Assembly (NCBI RefSeq): GCF_900119915.1
Contig: NZ_LT635455.1
Span: 1,116,001-1,180,000, forward strand
From: Olsenella timonensis
Lineage (GTDB): Bacteria; Actinomycetota; Coriobacteriia; Coriobacteriales; Atopobiaceae
DNA: 64,000 nucleotides
Reading direction: 5' to 3'
Shown: piece after piece, positions 34,076 to 45,017 of the stretch
Layout: the number at the start of each line of letters is the position of its first letter
Position numbering within the stretch: position 1 is the stretch's first letter
The notes under the pieces: model-generated
Seen by the model: only the letters and a program-made list of their open reading frames with translations
What the model was told of the DNA's origin: nothing
Databases searched by the model: none
Translations under genes and position numbers: made by a program

Positions 34076-35311
34076 CTACTCATACCTCTCGTCGAACACC
34101 CGGCGGGTCTTCTTCTCGCTCCGCGGCAGCACGCCGAGCTCGACGACCTTGACGAGCGGGGTGAAGCCGACGCGGCGCTTGACCTCGTGCGCGACGGCAT
34201 CCGCGGTCTCCAGGAAGTCCTGGGTGCCGTCGGTCTCCACGTAGATGCGCATGGTGTCGCGCCCCTCGAGGTGCGAGAGGCGGATCTGGTACTCGCTCGA
34301 GAGCGCCGGGAACGTCTGGAGGATCTCCTCGATCTGGCGGGGGAAGACGTTGACGCCGTGGATCTTGACCATGTCGTCGGAGCGGCCCTGGAGCGAGTCG
34401 ATGCGGGGGAACGGGCTGCCGCAGGGGCACTCGCCGGGGATGATGCGACTGAGGTCGTGCGTTCGGAAGCGAATGAGCGGCGCGCCCTCCTTGACGAGCG
34501 TCGTGATGACGATCTCGCCCCACTCCCCGTCCGGGAGCGGCTCGCCCGTCGCGGGGTCGACGATCTCTATGTAGAGGTAGTCGTCCCAGTAGTGCATGCC
34601 GTCCTCGGCGTCGCAGGAGATGCCGATGCCGGGGCCGTAGACCTCCGTAAGGCCATAGATGTCGTAGACGTCGATGCCGAGGCCCGCCTTCACGCGGTCG
34701 CGCATCTTCTTGCCCCAGCGCTCGGAGCCGATGACGCCCTTGCGCAGGGCGATCTGGTCCCTCATGCCGCGCCTCTCGACCTCCTCGGCGAGCAGGAGCG
34801 CGTAGCTCGACGTGGCGCCGATGACGGTGGTCTTGAGGTCGACCATGAACTGCAGCTGCTTCTCGGTGTTGCCGGGTCCCATGGGCACCGCCATGGCACC
34901 GAGCTTCTCGGCGCCCGCCTGGAAGCCGATGCCCGCGGTCCACAGGCCGTAGCCCGGGGTGATCTGGATGCGGTCCTCCGAGGTGATGCCGGCGAGCTCG
35001 TAGCAGCGGCGGAACTGCTCGGCCCAGTCGTCGACGTCCTTTGCGGTGTAGGGGATGATGACCGGGGTGCCCGTGGTGCCCGAGCTCGAGTGGATGCGCA
35101 CGATCTCTCGCTCGTCGACGGCGGAGACACCGAGCGGGTAGCAGTTGCGCAGGTCCTCCTTCTCGGAGAAGGGCAGCGCGAGGAAGTCCCCCTCGGTGAG
35201 CACCTCGGTGACGCCCGCCTCCTGGAGGCGGCGCCCAAAGTAGTTGCCCGACGCCACGAGACGCTGGACCTGGCTGTTGACAAGCTTGAGCTGGGACTCG
35301 TTGATGCGCAT
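34076..35311 (-). CDS. paaK: Phenylacetate/arylacetate-CoA ligase
   Basis: A 411-aa member of the PaaK subfamily of adenylate-forming enzymes, which joins phenylacetate or related aryl acids to CoA using ATP, or in reverse makes ATP from aryl-CoA. The AMP loop is IVRIHSSSGTTGTPVIIPYT. DIYGLTEVYGPGIGISC and QGRSDDMVKIHGVNVFPRQIEE are diagnostic, and the C-terminal Lys is in LPRSEKKTRRVFD. It sits 9 nt behind iorB, so IorAB makes aryl-acetyl-CoA and this enzyme could conserve its energy while releasing aryl acetate. Confidence 0.94.
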   Translation of the reverse strand: MRINESQLKLVNSQVQRLVASGNYFGRRLQEAGVTEVLTEGDFLALPFSEKEDLRNCYPLGVSAVDEREIVRIHSSSGTTGTPVIIPYTAKDVDDWAEQFRRCYELAGITSEDRIQITPGYGLWTAGIGFQAGAEKLGAMAVPMGPGNTEKQLQFMVDLKTTVIGATSSYALLLAEEVERRGMRDQIALRKGVIGSERWGKKMRDRVKAGLGIDVYDIYGLTEVYGPGIGISCDAEDGMHYWDDYLYIEIVDPATGEPLPDGEWGEIVITTLVKEGAPLIRFRTHDLSRIIPGECPCGSPFPRIDSLQGRSDDMVKIHGVNVFPRQIEEILQTFPALSSEYQIRLSHLEGRDTMRIYVETDGTQDFLETADAVAHEVKRRVGFTPLVKVVELGVLPRSEKKTRRVFDERYE

Positions 35312-35320
35312 GACGGGCTC

Positions 35321-35896
35321 CTAGAGGTTGAGGGCGCGAACGTCTAGATCGACGAAGGCGGGCTTTACGGAGGCACGAACCGCGGAGACGAGGTCGTCCA
35401 CGGTGACGGGACCGAACGCGCCGGAGCGGGCGGCGGCGCCGAGAAGGACGACGTTCAGCGCCCGGGCGGTGTCGAGCGCGGCCTCCGCCGCCACGGCGTC
35501 CACGACGACGAGGTTCTTCTCGCCCACGCGCTCGCGCAGGTAGGACATGATAGCCGGCAGGTCGTAGGCGGGTCCGCCGGTCGACGCGGACGCGGGGATC
35601 ACCGGGGCGTCGCTCGTGACGACCATCCCGCCCGGACGCAGGAACGGCAGCTGGCGCACCGCCTCGGCAGGCTCGAACGCGACGATCGCGTCAGCGCGGC
35701 CGCGCCCCACGAGCGGCGATCTGACGCCCTCCCCCATCCGCACGTGGCTGAAGACCGACCCGCCTCGCTGCGCCATCCCGATGGTCTCGGCGGTCTTGAC
35801 GGGGAGGCCGCGCCCCATCGCGGCGCGGGCGAGGAGCTTGGAGGCGAGGACGGCGCCCTGGCCGCCCACGCCGGCGAGGATGACGTTGGTGCTCAC
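35321..35896 (-). CDS. iorB: Indolepyruvate:ferredoxin oxidoreductase, beta subunit
   Basis: 191 aa. The POR-gamma-type domain begins STNVILAGVGGQGAVLASKLLA, and GMAQRGGSVFSHVRMGE is the conserved block. Together with IorA it oxidatively decarboxylates aryl pyruvates, from Trp, Tyr or Phe transamination, to aryl-acetyl-CoA while reducing ferredoxin. The GTG at 35896 overlaps the iorA TGA (GTGA), so expression is coupled. Confidence 0.94.
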   Translation of the reverse strand: MSTNVILAGVGGQGAVLASKLLARAAMGRGLPVKTAETIGMAQRGGSVFSHVRMGEGVRSPLVGRGRADAIVAFEPAEAVRQLPFLRPGGMVVTSDAPVIPASASTGGPAYDLPAIMSYLRERVGEKNLVVVDAVAAEAALDTARALNVVLLGAAARSGAFGPVTVDDLVSAVRASVKPAFVDLDVRALNL

Positions 35897-37725
35897 AGGC
35901 GCTCCCCTCCCGATATGGCGTGCGTGGGACAGACCTGCTCGCAGAGGGTGCAGCCCGTGCACTGCGCGGCGTCGATGCGGACCTTGCCGGCAGCGGCGTC
36001 CGGCACGAGCGCCGGGCAGCCGAGCTCGCGCACGCAGCGCTGGCAGCCGACGCACCTGTCGGCGTCAACCGCGCTCGTGGCACGCGGCTTGGCGAGGACC
36101 ACGCACGGGCTCCGGAAGACGATGGCCTTGACGCCGGGCTCGTCGGCGACGCGGCGCACCGTGGACACGGCGGCGTCGAGGTCGAGCGGGTCGACCGTCT
36201 CCACGATCGTGAGGCCGACGGCGCGCAGCACGCGCTCGATGCTGACCTTCTCCACGACCTGGCCCATCATGGTCCGGCCCGTGCCCGGGTGCGGCTGATG
36301 GCCGGTCATGGCGGTGGTGGAGTTGTCGAGTACGACGAGCGTCATGTTTGCCTGGTTGTAGAAGGCGTTCACCACGCCGGTGATGCCGGAGGCGAAGAAG
36401 GTGGAGTCGCCGACGAAGGCAAACGCCGCGGTGTCCGGTTCCACGTGCGTCACGCCCTGCGCGATGTTGATGCCCGCACCCATGCACAGGCACGTGTCAA
36501 CCATGTCGAGCGGCTTGGCGTTGCCGAGGGTGTAGCAGCCGATGTCTCCGCAGAAGAGCGTCTTGCGGCCGCGCATGGCGCGCTTGACGGCATAGAAGCT
36601 CGCGCGATGCGGGCATCCGGCACAGAGGACGGGCGGGCGAACGGGGAGCTGCGGGGGCGCCGGAACAGGCGCAGCGTCACCCTCCTCGGCGCCACGGCCG
36701 AGGAAGCGGTCGAGGGCGGCCCCCACGCCCTCGACGGTGTTCTCGCCGGAGGGCTGGATGTCGCCGGTGAGCTTGCCGCGGATCTTGACGCTGAGGCCGC
36801 GGCGGCCGCAGGTGGCGACGAGGGCGCGCTCGATCACGGGATCGAGCTCCTCCACGCAGAGGACCTCGTCGAGGCCGTCGAGGAACTCGGCCGCCAGGGG
36901 CTCGGGGAAGGGGTACGGGGTCGCCACGCGCAGGACGCGGACGTCGTCCCTCTCGCCGAGGTTCTCGGCGACGTAGGTGGCGCTGATGCCGTGCGTGGCG
37001 ACGCCGAGGCGCGGACGTGCGTCCGGCCCGGCCGTCTGGTGGACCGTGTTCCTCGCGTAGCTGGAAAGGCGCTGGGAGAGCGCGGCATCGCGCGCCTCGA
37101 TGGCGGCGTGGGCGCGCACGGAGAGCGCCGGGAAGATGACCCAGCGCGACGGGTCACGGACGAAGCCGTCGGGCTCATGGCGCTCCCACTCCTCGGGGTC
37201 CGCGACCTCCACGCCCTCGTAGCCGTGGTCGACGCGCGTCGTGGGCCGCACGATCACGGGGCAGCGCAGCTCCTCGGAGAGCGCGAACGCCTCCCCCATC
37301 ATCGCGTAGGCCTCGGACGGGCTCGACGGGTCGAGGATCGGCAGCTTGGCGTAGGCGGCGAAGGTGCGCGTGTCCTGCTCGGTCTGCGAGGAGATGGGGC
37401 CGGGGTCGTCGGCCACGAGCACGACCATGCCGCCCTTGACGCCGATGTAGGAGAGGCTCATGAGCGGGTCGGAGGCAACGTTGAGGCCAACCTGCTTCAT
37501 GGTCACGAGCGCGCGGGCGCCGGCATAGGCCGCGCCGGCAGCGACCTCGAGCGCGGCCTTCTCGTTGACCGACCACTCCACGTAGACGTCCTCGCCGCGC
37601 CGCTTTGCCGCGGCCTCAAGGACCTCGGTGGACGGCGTGCCGGGATAGCCAGCCACCACGTTCACGCCGGCGGCGAGCGCGCCCACGGCCATGGCCTCGT
37701 TGCCCATCAGGAACTCTCGATGCAT
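35893..37725 (-). CDS. iorA: Indolepyruvate:ferredoxin oxidoreductase, alpha subunit
   Basis: 610 aa. N-terminal pyrimidine-binding part (NVVAGYPGTPSTEVLEA, VEWSVNEKAALEVAAGAAYAG). Thiamine-diphosphate domain with LCAGCPHRASFYAVKR, GDIGCYTLG and FVGDSTFFASGITGVVNAFYN. Two C-terminal 4Fe-4S clusters: CVGCQRCVRELGC and CTGCTLCEQVCP. A cytoplasmic, oxygen-sensitive enzyme typical of amino-acid-fermenting anaerobes. ATG 37725 follows GAGGGGG. Coupled to iorB and followed by paaK. Confidence 0.95.
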   Translation of the reverse strand: MHREFLMGNEAMAVGALAAGVNVVAGYPGTPSTEVLEAAAKRRGEDVYVEWSVNEKAALEVAAGAAYAGARALVTMKQVGLNVASDPLMSLSYIGVKGGMVVLVADDPGPISSQTEQDTRTFAAYAKLPILDPSSPSEAYAMMGEAFALSEELRCPVIVRPTTRVDHGYEGVEVADPEEWERHEPDGFVRDPSRWVIFPALSVRAHAAIEARDAALSQRLSSYARNTVHQTAGPDARPRLGVATHGISATYVAENLGERDDVRVLRVATPYPFPEPLAAEFLDGLDEVLCVEELDPVIERALVATCGRRGLSVKIRGKLTGDIQPSGENTVEGVGAALDRFLGRGAEEGDAAPVPAPPQLPVRPPVLCAGCPHRASFYAVKRAMRGRKTLFCGDIGCYTLGNAKPLDMVDTCLCMGAGINIAQGVTHVEPDTAAFAFVGDSTFFASGITGVVNAFYNQANMTLVVLDNSTTAMTGHQPHPGTGRTMMGQVVEKVSIERVLRAVGLTIVETVDPLDLDAAVSTVRRVADEPGVKAIVFRSPCVVLAKPRATSAVDADRCVGCQRCVRELGCPALVPDAAAGKVRIDAAQCTGCTLCEQVCPTHAISGGERL

Positions 37726-37839
37726 GGAATCCCCCTCGATCTTGATGGACGCAGTGTAGTCGAGGGGCACCCCGTTTGGCGGAAGCGTCGCAAACCGGTA
37801 ACGTAGGGCGAGACGCAGGTCGAGAGGAACGGAGCGCGC

Positions 37840-38565
37840 GTGGCGGAGACGGCGACGGACAGACTGAGACTCGTCGTCGGCGACGAGGGGCTCGAGCGGC
37901 TGGGCGAGGCGCGCGTGGCCGTGATCGGCCTCGGCGGCGTGGGCTCCTCCTGCGCGGAGGCGCTCGTCCGCGGCGGCGTGGGCCACCTCGTCCTTCTCGA
38001 CCGCGACGTTGTGGCGCCGAGCAACATCAACCGCCAGGCGCTCGCGTTCACGAGCACGCTCGGCCGGCCCAAGGCCGAGGTCATGCGTGCCATGGCTCTC
38101 GACATAAACCCCGAAGCAGACGTCACGGCCGTGACCGCGTTTCTCGACAAGGACGCGCTCCCCCAGCAGATGGCCGAGCTCGGACACCTGGACTACGTGG
38201 TCGACGCCATCGACACCGTCGCCCAGAAGCTGCGCCTGGCAGCCTGGTGCCAGGAGCGCGGCGTGCCCGAGCTCTCCGCGATGGGCGGTGCCAACAAGCT
38301 CGACCCGTGCCGGCTGCGCTTCGCACGCATCGAGGACACCGTCAACTGCCCGCTCGCGCGCGTCATGCGCAAGGAGTGTCGCCGCCGCGGCATCCGGGGG
38401 CTGCGGGTGCTCTTCTCGGACGAGGAGCCCGTGCGCATGGAGGCCATCTCAGACGAACGCTGGATGCGCGAGGGGCCGCTTCTGGGCACGATGAGCTACC
38501 TGCCGCCGATCATGGGCCAGATGCTCGCGAGCCGCGTGATACGCGACCTCCTGGGCTGGGAGTAG
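37840..38565 (+). CDS. tcdA: tRNA threonylcarbamoyladenosine dehydratase (TcdA/CsdL, ThiF family)
   Basis: A 241-aa E1-like enzyme that cyclises t6A37 of tRNAs to ct6A with ATP. The nucleotide loop is VAVIGLGGVGSSCAEALVRGG. DRDVVAPSNINRQALAF, PKAEVMRAMALDINP and YVVDAIDTVAQK are the standard TcdA blocks. The start is GTG 37840 with GGAG upstream. It is divergent from iorA over a 114-nt spacer. The 3' flank (38566-38706) contains no recognisable feature. Confidence 0.93.
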   Translation: MAETATDRLRLVVGDEGLERLGEARVAVIGLGGVGSSCAEALVRGGVGHLVLLDRDVVAPSNINRQALAFTSTLGRPKAEVMRAMALDINPEADVTAVTAFLDKDALPQQMAELGHLDYVVDAIDTVAQKLRLAAWCQERGVPELSAMGGANKLDPCRLRFARIEDTVNCPLARVMRKECRRRGIRGLRVLFSDEEPVRMEAISDERWMREGPLLGTMSYLPPIMGQMLASRVIRDLLGWE

Positions 38566-38706
38566 CATCCCTTCACGAACAGGGTTTGGGTTCACCGCCA
38601 GCCGCTCTCAGAGACGTCAAGTATCGGACCGAACCTCTAGCCGCGCATTTGTAGGTGGGCAGAACGATTCCTGAGGCGGGCGCGAACCCAAGCCCCGCGC
38701 GGGCGC

Positions 38707-40176
38707 TTATCGCAGGGACCGGATGAGAATCAAATCGACCGCAACGGCGCAGGCGAGCGCGGGCATCACGCCCAGCAGCCCGACGAGCCCAACGACAAAG
38801 ACACAGAGCACGCCACACGCAAAGGCCGTGAGCCGGAAGTTCCCGACGGAGCGCGCGCGTTGGGGGTCGTCGAAGGCCGCAGCGAGCACGAGCATCAGCA
38901 CAATCGCCCACGCAAGGAGAACCGAGGGGACCGGGTTCGCCCCGAGCGGACCGACCGACACGGCAAGCACGAGCGCAGACGACGCCAGCGAGCCCACGAG
39001 CATCGGAAGTGAGTCGAGCAGGAGCAGGCTCAGCGCCCCCGCCGGAAGAAGGGGGCGAACAAGGCGGTTGGCGCAGTCCTCGCGAAACACGTGCGCGAGC
39101 GGCAGGGGCTCGCGCAGGGCAAGCGCCACCGAGAGGAGCCAGACGAGGAGCACGCCCACATCGGCGCCCCTCGTGATGAGCAGGATACCGATCGGAACGA
39201 GCGCGCCGCCCCATGTGAGGGTGCCGAGCAGCAGGGAGGGACGACGCACGAGGCTCAGGAGGGCATGCGAGACGTGCGCCGCGCCTCCCCGTGCGAAGCG
39301 CCAGGTCCTCCTCGCCTTCCGCCCGCGCCCGAGCCGACGGCGCCGACACGCCTCCTTGTAGGCGCCCGCGTTGGCGAACGCCAGGAAGCTCAGCGCCTTG
39401 CGAGCGGCGTAGAGCTCATTGTCGTCGACGACGAAGGCCATGTCCGCGCGCGCGGCGAGCGCGAGGGATAGCGCGACGAGCAGCACGTCAGCGACAAGCG
39501 CCGGGGGCACGAGGAGCGCCCCCATCAGAAAGACGAGCGTCGGGGTCGCAAGCGCGAGCAGCACGGCGAGAAGGACGGCGACGACGCCGGAGCCAACCGT
39601 GAAGGGCAGTCGAAGCTTGCGCCGTGCGGCGCTTCTCGCCAGCGCGCAGACGAGGGAGGCGAGGCGGGCCGTAAGCGCGAGGACGGCGAGGAGCGCGGCC
39701 CATGCGAGGGGCTCGTACGCACCGGCGAGCACGCCGAACACATGGCCCCCAAGCGCACCGGCGAACAGCCAGAGCGCGACGACTCGAACGAGGCGCACGG
39801 CAAGGATCTCCTCCGGGCGAACCACGCGCGCGAGCCAGGAGATGTCGGGGAGGGTCAGGCGCAGCGGGGTCTCCTGCAGCCCGGAGATTGCACAGCACAT
39901 GAGCAGGACCGCCGGCAGGAACGAAAGAAGGGCGAAGGCGATGCTGCCGGCAAGGGAGCCAAGTGCGTCGCGGGCGCCCTCGACAAGATCGACCACCTGC
40001 GCCCAGGACAGCACGAGGGCGAGGGCGAAGAGCGCCACGAGGTAGAGCTGGTACGTCCGCTCGAGGAAGCCCTGGTCCTCGTCGATGTCCGCCCCGGCAG
40101 CAAACAGCAGGAAGCGCAGGTCGCTCCGGGCATGGCGCAGTTCCAGGCGGGCGAGAAGCCCCACGTTGCCGCGCAT
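38707..40176 (-). CDS. ABC-2-type membrane permease
   Basis: 489 aa and very hydrophobic, with about 12 predicted membrane segments in two bundles. The central basic stretch (CRRRRLGRGRKARRTWRFARGG, around residues 260-285) should face the cytoplasm. The start ATG 40176 is one base after the ATPase stop, so the two genes are coupled. No family-specific motif is visible beyond general ABC-2 exporter character; substrate unknown. Confidence 0.75.
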   Translation of the reverse strand: MRGNVGLLARLELRHARSDLRFLLFAAGADIDEDQGFLERTYQLYLVALFALALVLSWAQVVDLVEGARDALGSLAGSIAFALLSFLPAVLLMCCAISGLQETPLRLTLPDISWLARVVRPEEILAVRLVRVVALWLFAGALGGHVFGVLAGAYEPLAWAALLAVLALTARLASLVCALARSAARRKLRLPFTVGSGVVAVLLAVLLALATPTLVFLMGALLVPPALVADVLLVALSLALAARADMAFVVDDNELYAARKALSFLAFANAGAYKEACRRRRLGRGRKARRTWRFARGGAAHVSHALLSLVRRPSLLLGTLTWGGALVPIGILLITRGADVGVLLVWLLSVALALREPLPLAHVFREDCANRLVRPLLPAGALSLLLLDSLPMLVGSLASSALVLAVSVGPLGANPVPSVLLAWAIVLMLVLAAAFDDPQRARSVGNFRLTAFACGVLCVFVVGLVGLLGVMPALACAVAVDLILIRSLR

Positions 40177-40177
40177 C

Positions 40178-40828
40178 TCAGGCCTCGGTGGCACGAAGCG
40201 CCCCGCCCGCGAGCTCGAGGGAGAGGTCGGGCGCGAGCCCGGGGACGTCATGGTGGCAGCTCAGGAGCACGGCCGTCCCCTCGCGCGCCGCAGCCGCAAG
40301 CTCATCGGAGAGCGCGAGCGACGCCTCGCGGTCGAGCGGACCGTGAGGCTCGTCGAGCAGCAGCACGCGCGGTCGAAGCGCGAGCGCGAGCACCAGCGCG
40401 AGCTTCTCCCGCATCCCGCGCGAGTACGCCGAGGGCAGCAGGCGCTCATGCCCGACGAGGCCAAAGCGCTCGAGCAGGCGCTGCGCACGGGGACGAGCCG
40501 AGTCCGCCCTGTTGGCGGCAAGCACGAACTCCACGTGCTCCATCGCGGTGAGGTCGTCGTAGAAGCTCGGCACGTCCGGCACGAACGCGAGCGTGCCGGG
40601 AGCGAGCCTCGTGCGTCCGGTGAAGGGCGCCCCGCCGAGAAGGACCTCGCCCTCGTCGGGCTCGAGCCATCCCGCGAGGCAGCGGAAGAGCGTGGACTTG
40701 CCCGCACCGTTGGGACCGGTCAGAAACGCGACCCGTCCCGCGGCCAACGAGAAGGAGACGTCCTCCCACACCGGGACGTCGCCGTAGCCAAAACGGAGGT
40801 CGCGTACCTCGAGCGCCGCGTCGGACAT
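40178..40828 (-). CDS. ABC transporter ATP-binding protein
   Basis: A 216-aa single nucleotide-binding domain: Walker A FLTGPNGAGKSTLFRCLAGW, Q-loop region LAFVPDVPSF, signature AYSRGMREKLALVLAL (LSGGQ replaced by YSRGM, as in ABC-2-type exporters) and Walker B RVLLLDEPHGPLD. It is preceded by GAGGGGG, with a -10-like TATCAT at 40868-40863 (minus). It pairs with the downstream permease as an exporter of unknown cargo. The 334-nt spacer toward valS otherwise holds only the valS terminator. Confidence 0.9.
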   Translation of the reverse strand: MSDAALEVRDLRFGYGDVPVWEDVSFSLAAGRVAFLTGPNGAGKSTLFRCLAGWLEPDEGEVLLGGAPFTGRTRLAPGTLAFVPDVPSFYDDLTAMEHVEFVLAANRADSARPRAQRLLERFGLVGHERLLPSAYSRGMREKLALVLALALRPRVLLLDEPHGPLDREASLALSDELAAAAREGTAVLLSCHHDVPGLAPDLSLELAGGALRATEA

Positions 40829-41072
40829 GTCAGCCCCCTCGTTGCGATCAAACGATGACGAGATGATACGCCTCTCACGGCGACCGGTTGAGCTGAGGCT
40901 TGCCGTGGTTCCCAGAGTCACGCCGGCTTTTTGGCACATGTGGCCTCGAAGCGCGCCTCTCGCCCATCGGCTACCCAGGCATCCACGAACCGCGCGTTCA
41001 GCTCCGTATACGATTCGGCATGGCATCCCGTCGCGCTCGCGCTGCCCCCCAGTCGCGAGAATCGAGACGGAA

Positions 41073-41144
41073 AGGCCCGCCGGCACTTCTCGATCGACGA
41101 CTTTTGGGCAAAGCCCGATGAGCCGATGAGAGGTGCCGGCGGGC
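41073..41144 (-). terminator. Long-loop terminator hairpin of valS
   Basis: GGCCCGCCGGCAC (41073-41085) and its exact complement (41132-41144) form a 13-bp stem around a 46-nt loop. On the minus strand the stem is followed by TTTCC. It begins 18 nt past the valS stop. Confidence 0.7.
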
Positions 41145-41162
41145 CCTCAGGTGCGCGAGGAT

Positions 41163-43850
<2,688 letters not shown>

Positions 43851-43933
43851 GGGGCATCCTCTCCCGGTCGCGTGCATATCGGTTCATTAGGATAGCACGC
43901 GAAGGGCGGGGCCGGGGAGACCTGCGGCACCAG

Positions 43934-44188
43934 AGGCCCTGCAACGCAAAATGGCCGCTCGTGCTACATTTTCACCGTCGAGAGACCAAAACTCCCGCTC
44001 GTGTGGCGTCATTTTGTCCCTTCGCCTTGATTAGGTTCACTGTTTTATACGCTCAACTGGGCTTTTCTTGCTGGGGGTGCCCAAAGAACGTGTGCAGAGG
44101 GCGGAATGATGTTGCACGAGCGAGCGTTTTGATCTTCAAGGGGCATATTTGTTGCACGAGCGACGCTTTTGACAGGGAGGCCCGGCAA
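43934..44188. mobile_element. MITE-like element with paired 24-bp repeats
   Basis: The valS-tatD divergent spacer (337 nt) is clearly AT-richer than its surroundings. It contains four copies of TGTtGCACGAGCGnnnnTTTTG: minus-strand copies at 43945-43968 and 43985-44008, plus-strand copies at 44110-44133 and 44150-44173. Both pairs have exactly 40-bp spacing and face outward, giving terminal inverted repeats CAAAAn5CGCTCGTGCnACA. Flanking 11-bp direct repeats, AGGCCCTGCAA (43934-43944) and AGGCCCGGCAA (44178-44188), could be a target-site duplication with one mismatch. No open frame inside. An operator array is the alternative. Confidence 0.55.
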
Positions 44189-44958
44189 TGGAGCGTTGCG
44201 AGCGGAGCGCGGTCGACATGCACGACCACCTGGGATGGTTCCGTGACCCCGTCGCCGTGGCGCGGGCGGCAGCCGCGCGCGGGTTGGGGATGCTCGCCGT
44301 CACGGTGACTCCCGAGGAGTTCCTGCAACTTCGCCCGCGCCTGGCGGGCATAGAGAGCGTGCGGCTCGCGGTGGGCCTCCATCCCTGGTGGGTGCGAGAC
44401 GCCACGGATGCCGACACGCTCTGCGAGCTCGTCGGCCGCGCTCGCTTTGTTGGGGAGATAGGGCTGGACGCCTCTCCGCGACGCTCCTCGAACTGGGACG
44501 CCCAGCTCGCCGCCTTCGAGCGCATCTGCGCGGCATGCGCCTCGACGAGCGTTCCCCCGGCTCCCAAGGTCCTCTCCATCCACGCCGTCCGTGCCGCCAC
44601 GGCGGTGCTCGACGTCCTCGAGCGCACGGGTGCGTCCGAGCGCTGTCGCTGCGTGCTGCACTGGTTCGCCGGCTCGTCCGACGAGCTCTGGCGCGCCGTG
44701 CGCCTGGGCTGCCGGTTCTCCCTCGGGGAGCGCTCGCTCGCGACACGGCGGGGACGTGAGTACGCGCGCATCCTGCCAGCCGACCGGTTGCTCACGGAGA
44801 CGGACCTGCCCGAGGGCGAGGGGGCGCGCTCCTCCGCCTCCGACGTCGTCGCCTCGCTCGAGCGCGCCGTCTCCTCCATCGCCACCGCCCGGGAGACATC
44901 CGTGGAGGAGGTTCGCAGGATCGTCTCCGCAAACGGGGCGGAGCTGCTCGACGTTTGA
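44188..44958 (+). CDS. TatD-family metal-dependent hydrolase
   Basis: A 256-aa TIM-barrel amidohydrolase relative of TatD DNases. Metal-ligand motifs in order: VDMHDHLGW, AVGLHPWWVRDA, FVGEIGLDASP, KVLSIHAVRAA, CVLHWFAGSSDELW and RLLTETDLPEGEG. Members act as 3'-5' DNA/RNA exonucleases or D-aminoacyl-tRNA deacylase-like enzymes; which applies here cannot be read. The ATG follows GGGAGG, which overlaps the right border of the adjoining MITE-like element. Confidence 0.88.
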   Translation: MERCERSAVDMHDHLGWFRDPVAVARAAAARGLGMLAVTVTPEEFLQLRPRLAGIESVRLAVGLHPWWVRDATDADTLCELVGRARFVGEIGLDASPRRSSNWDAQLAAFERICAACASTSVPPAPKVLSIHAVRAATAVLDVLERTGASERCRCVLHWFAGSSDELWRAVRLGCRFSLGERSLATRRGREYARILPADRLLTETDLPEGEGARSSASDVVASLERAVSSIATARETSVEEVRRIVSANGAELLDV

Positions 44959-45017
44959 GAGCCGACGCGCCGCATGGTAGAGTTGTGAGGTCCGAGAGGC
45001 GCCCGAACCGAGGTCAC

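Noticed and set aside
41073-41144. Mobile-element inverted repeats around a 46-nt segment
   Set aside because: The 13-bp arms sit just past valS and are followed by TTTCC in the sense direction, so a terminator is the simpler reading.
43945-44173. CRISPR array
   Set aside because: Four 24-bp repeats with 40-bp period look superficially similar, but two are inverted, spacers are 16 bp or a single 101-bp gap, repeats are degenerate, and no cas genes are nearby.
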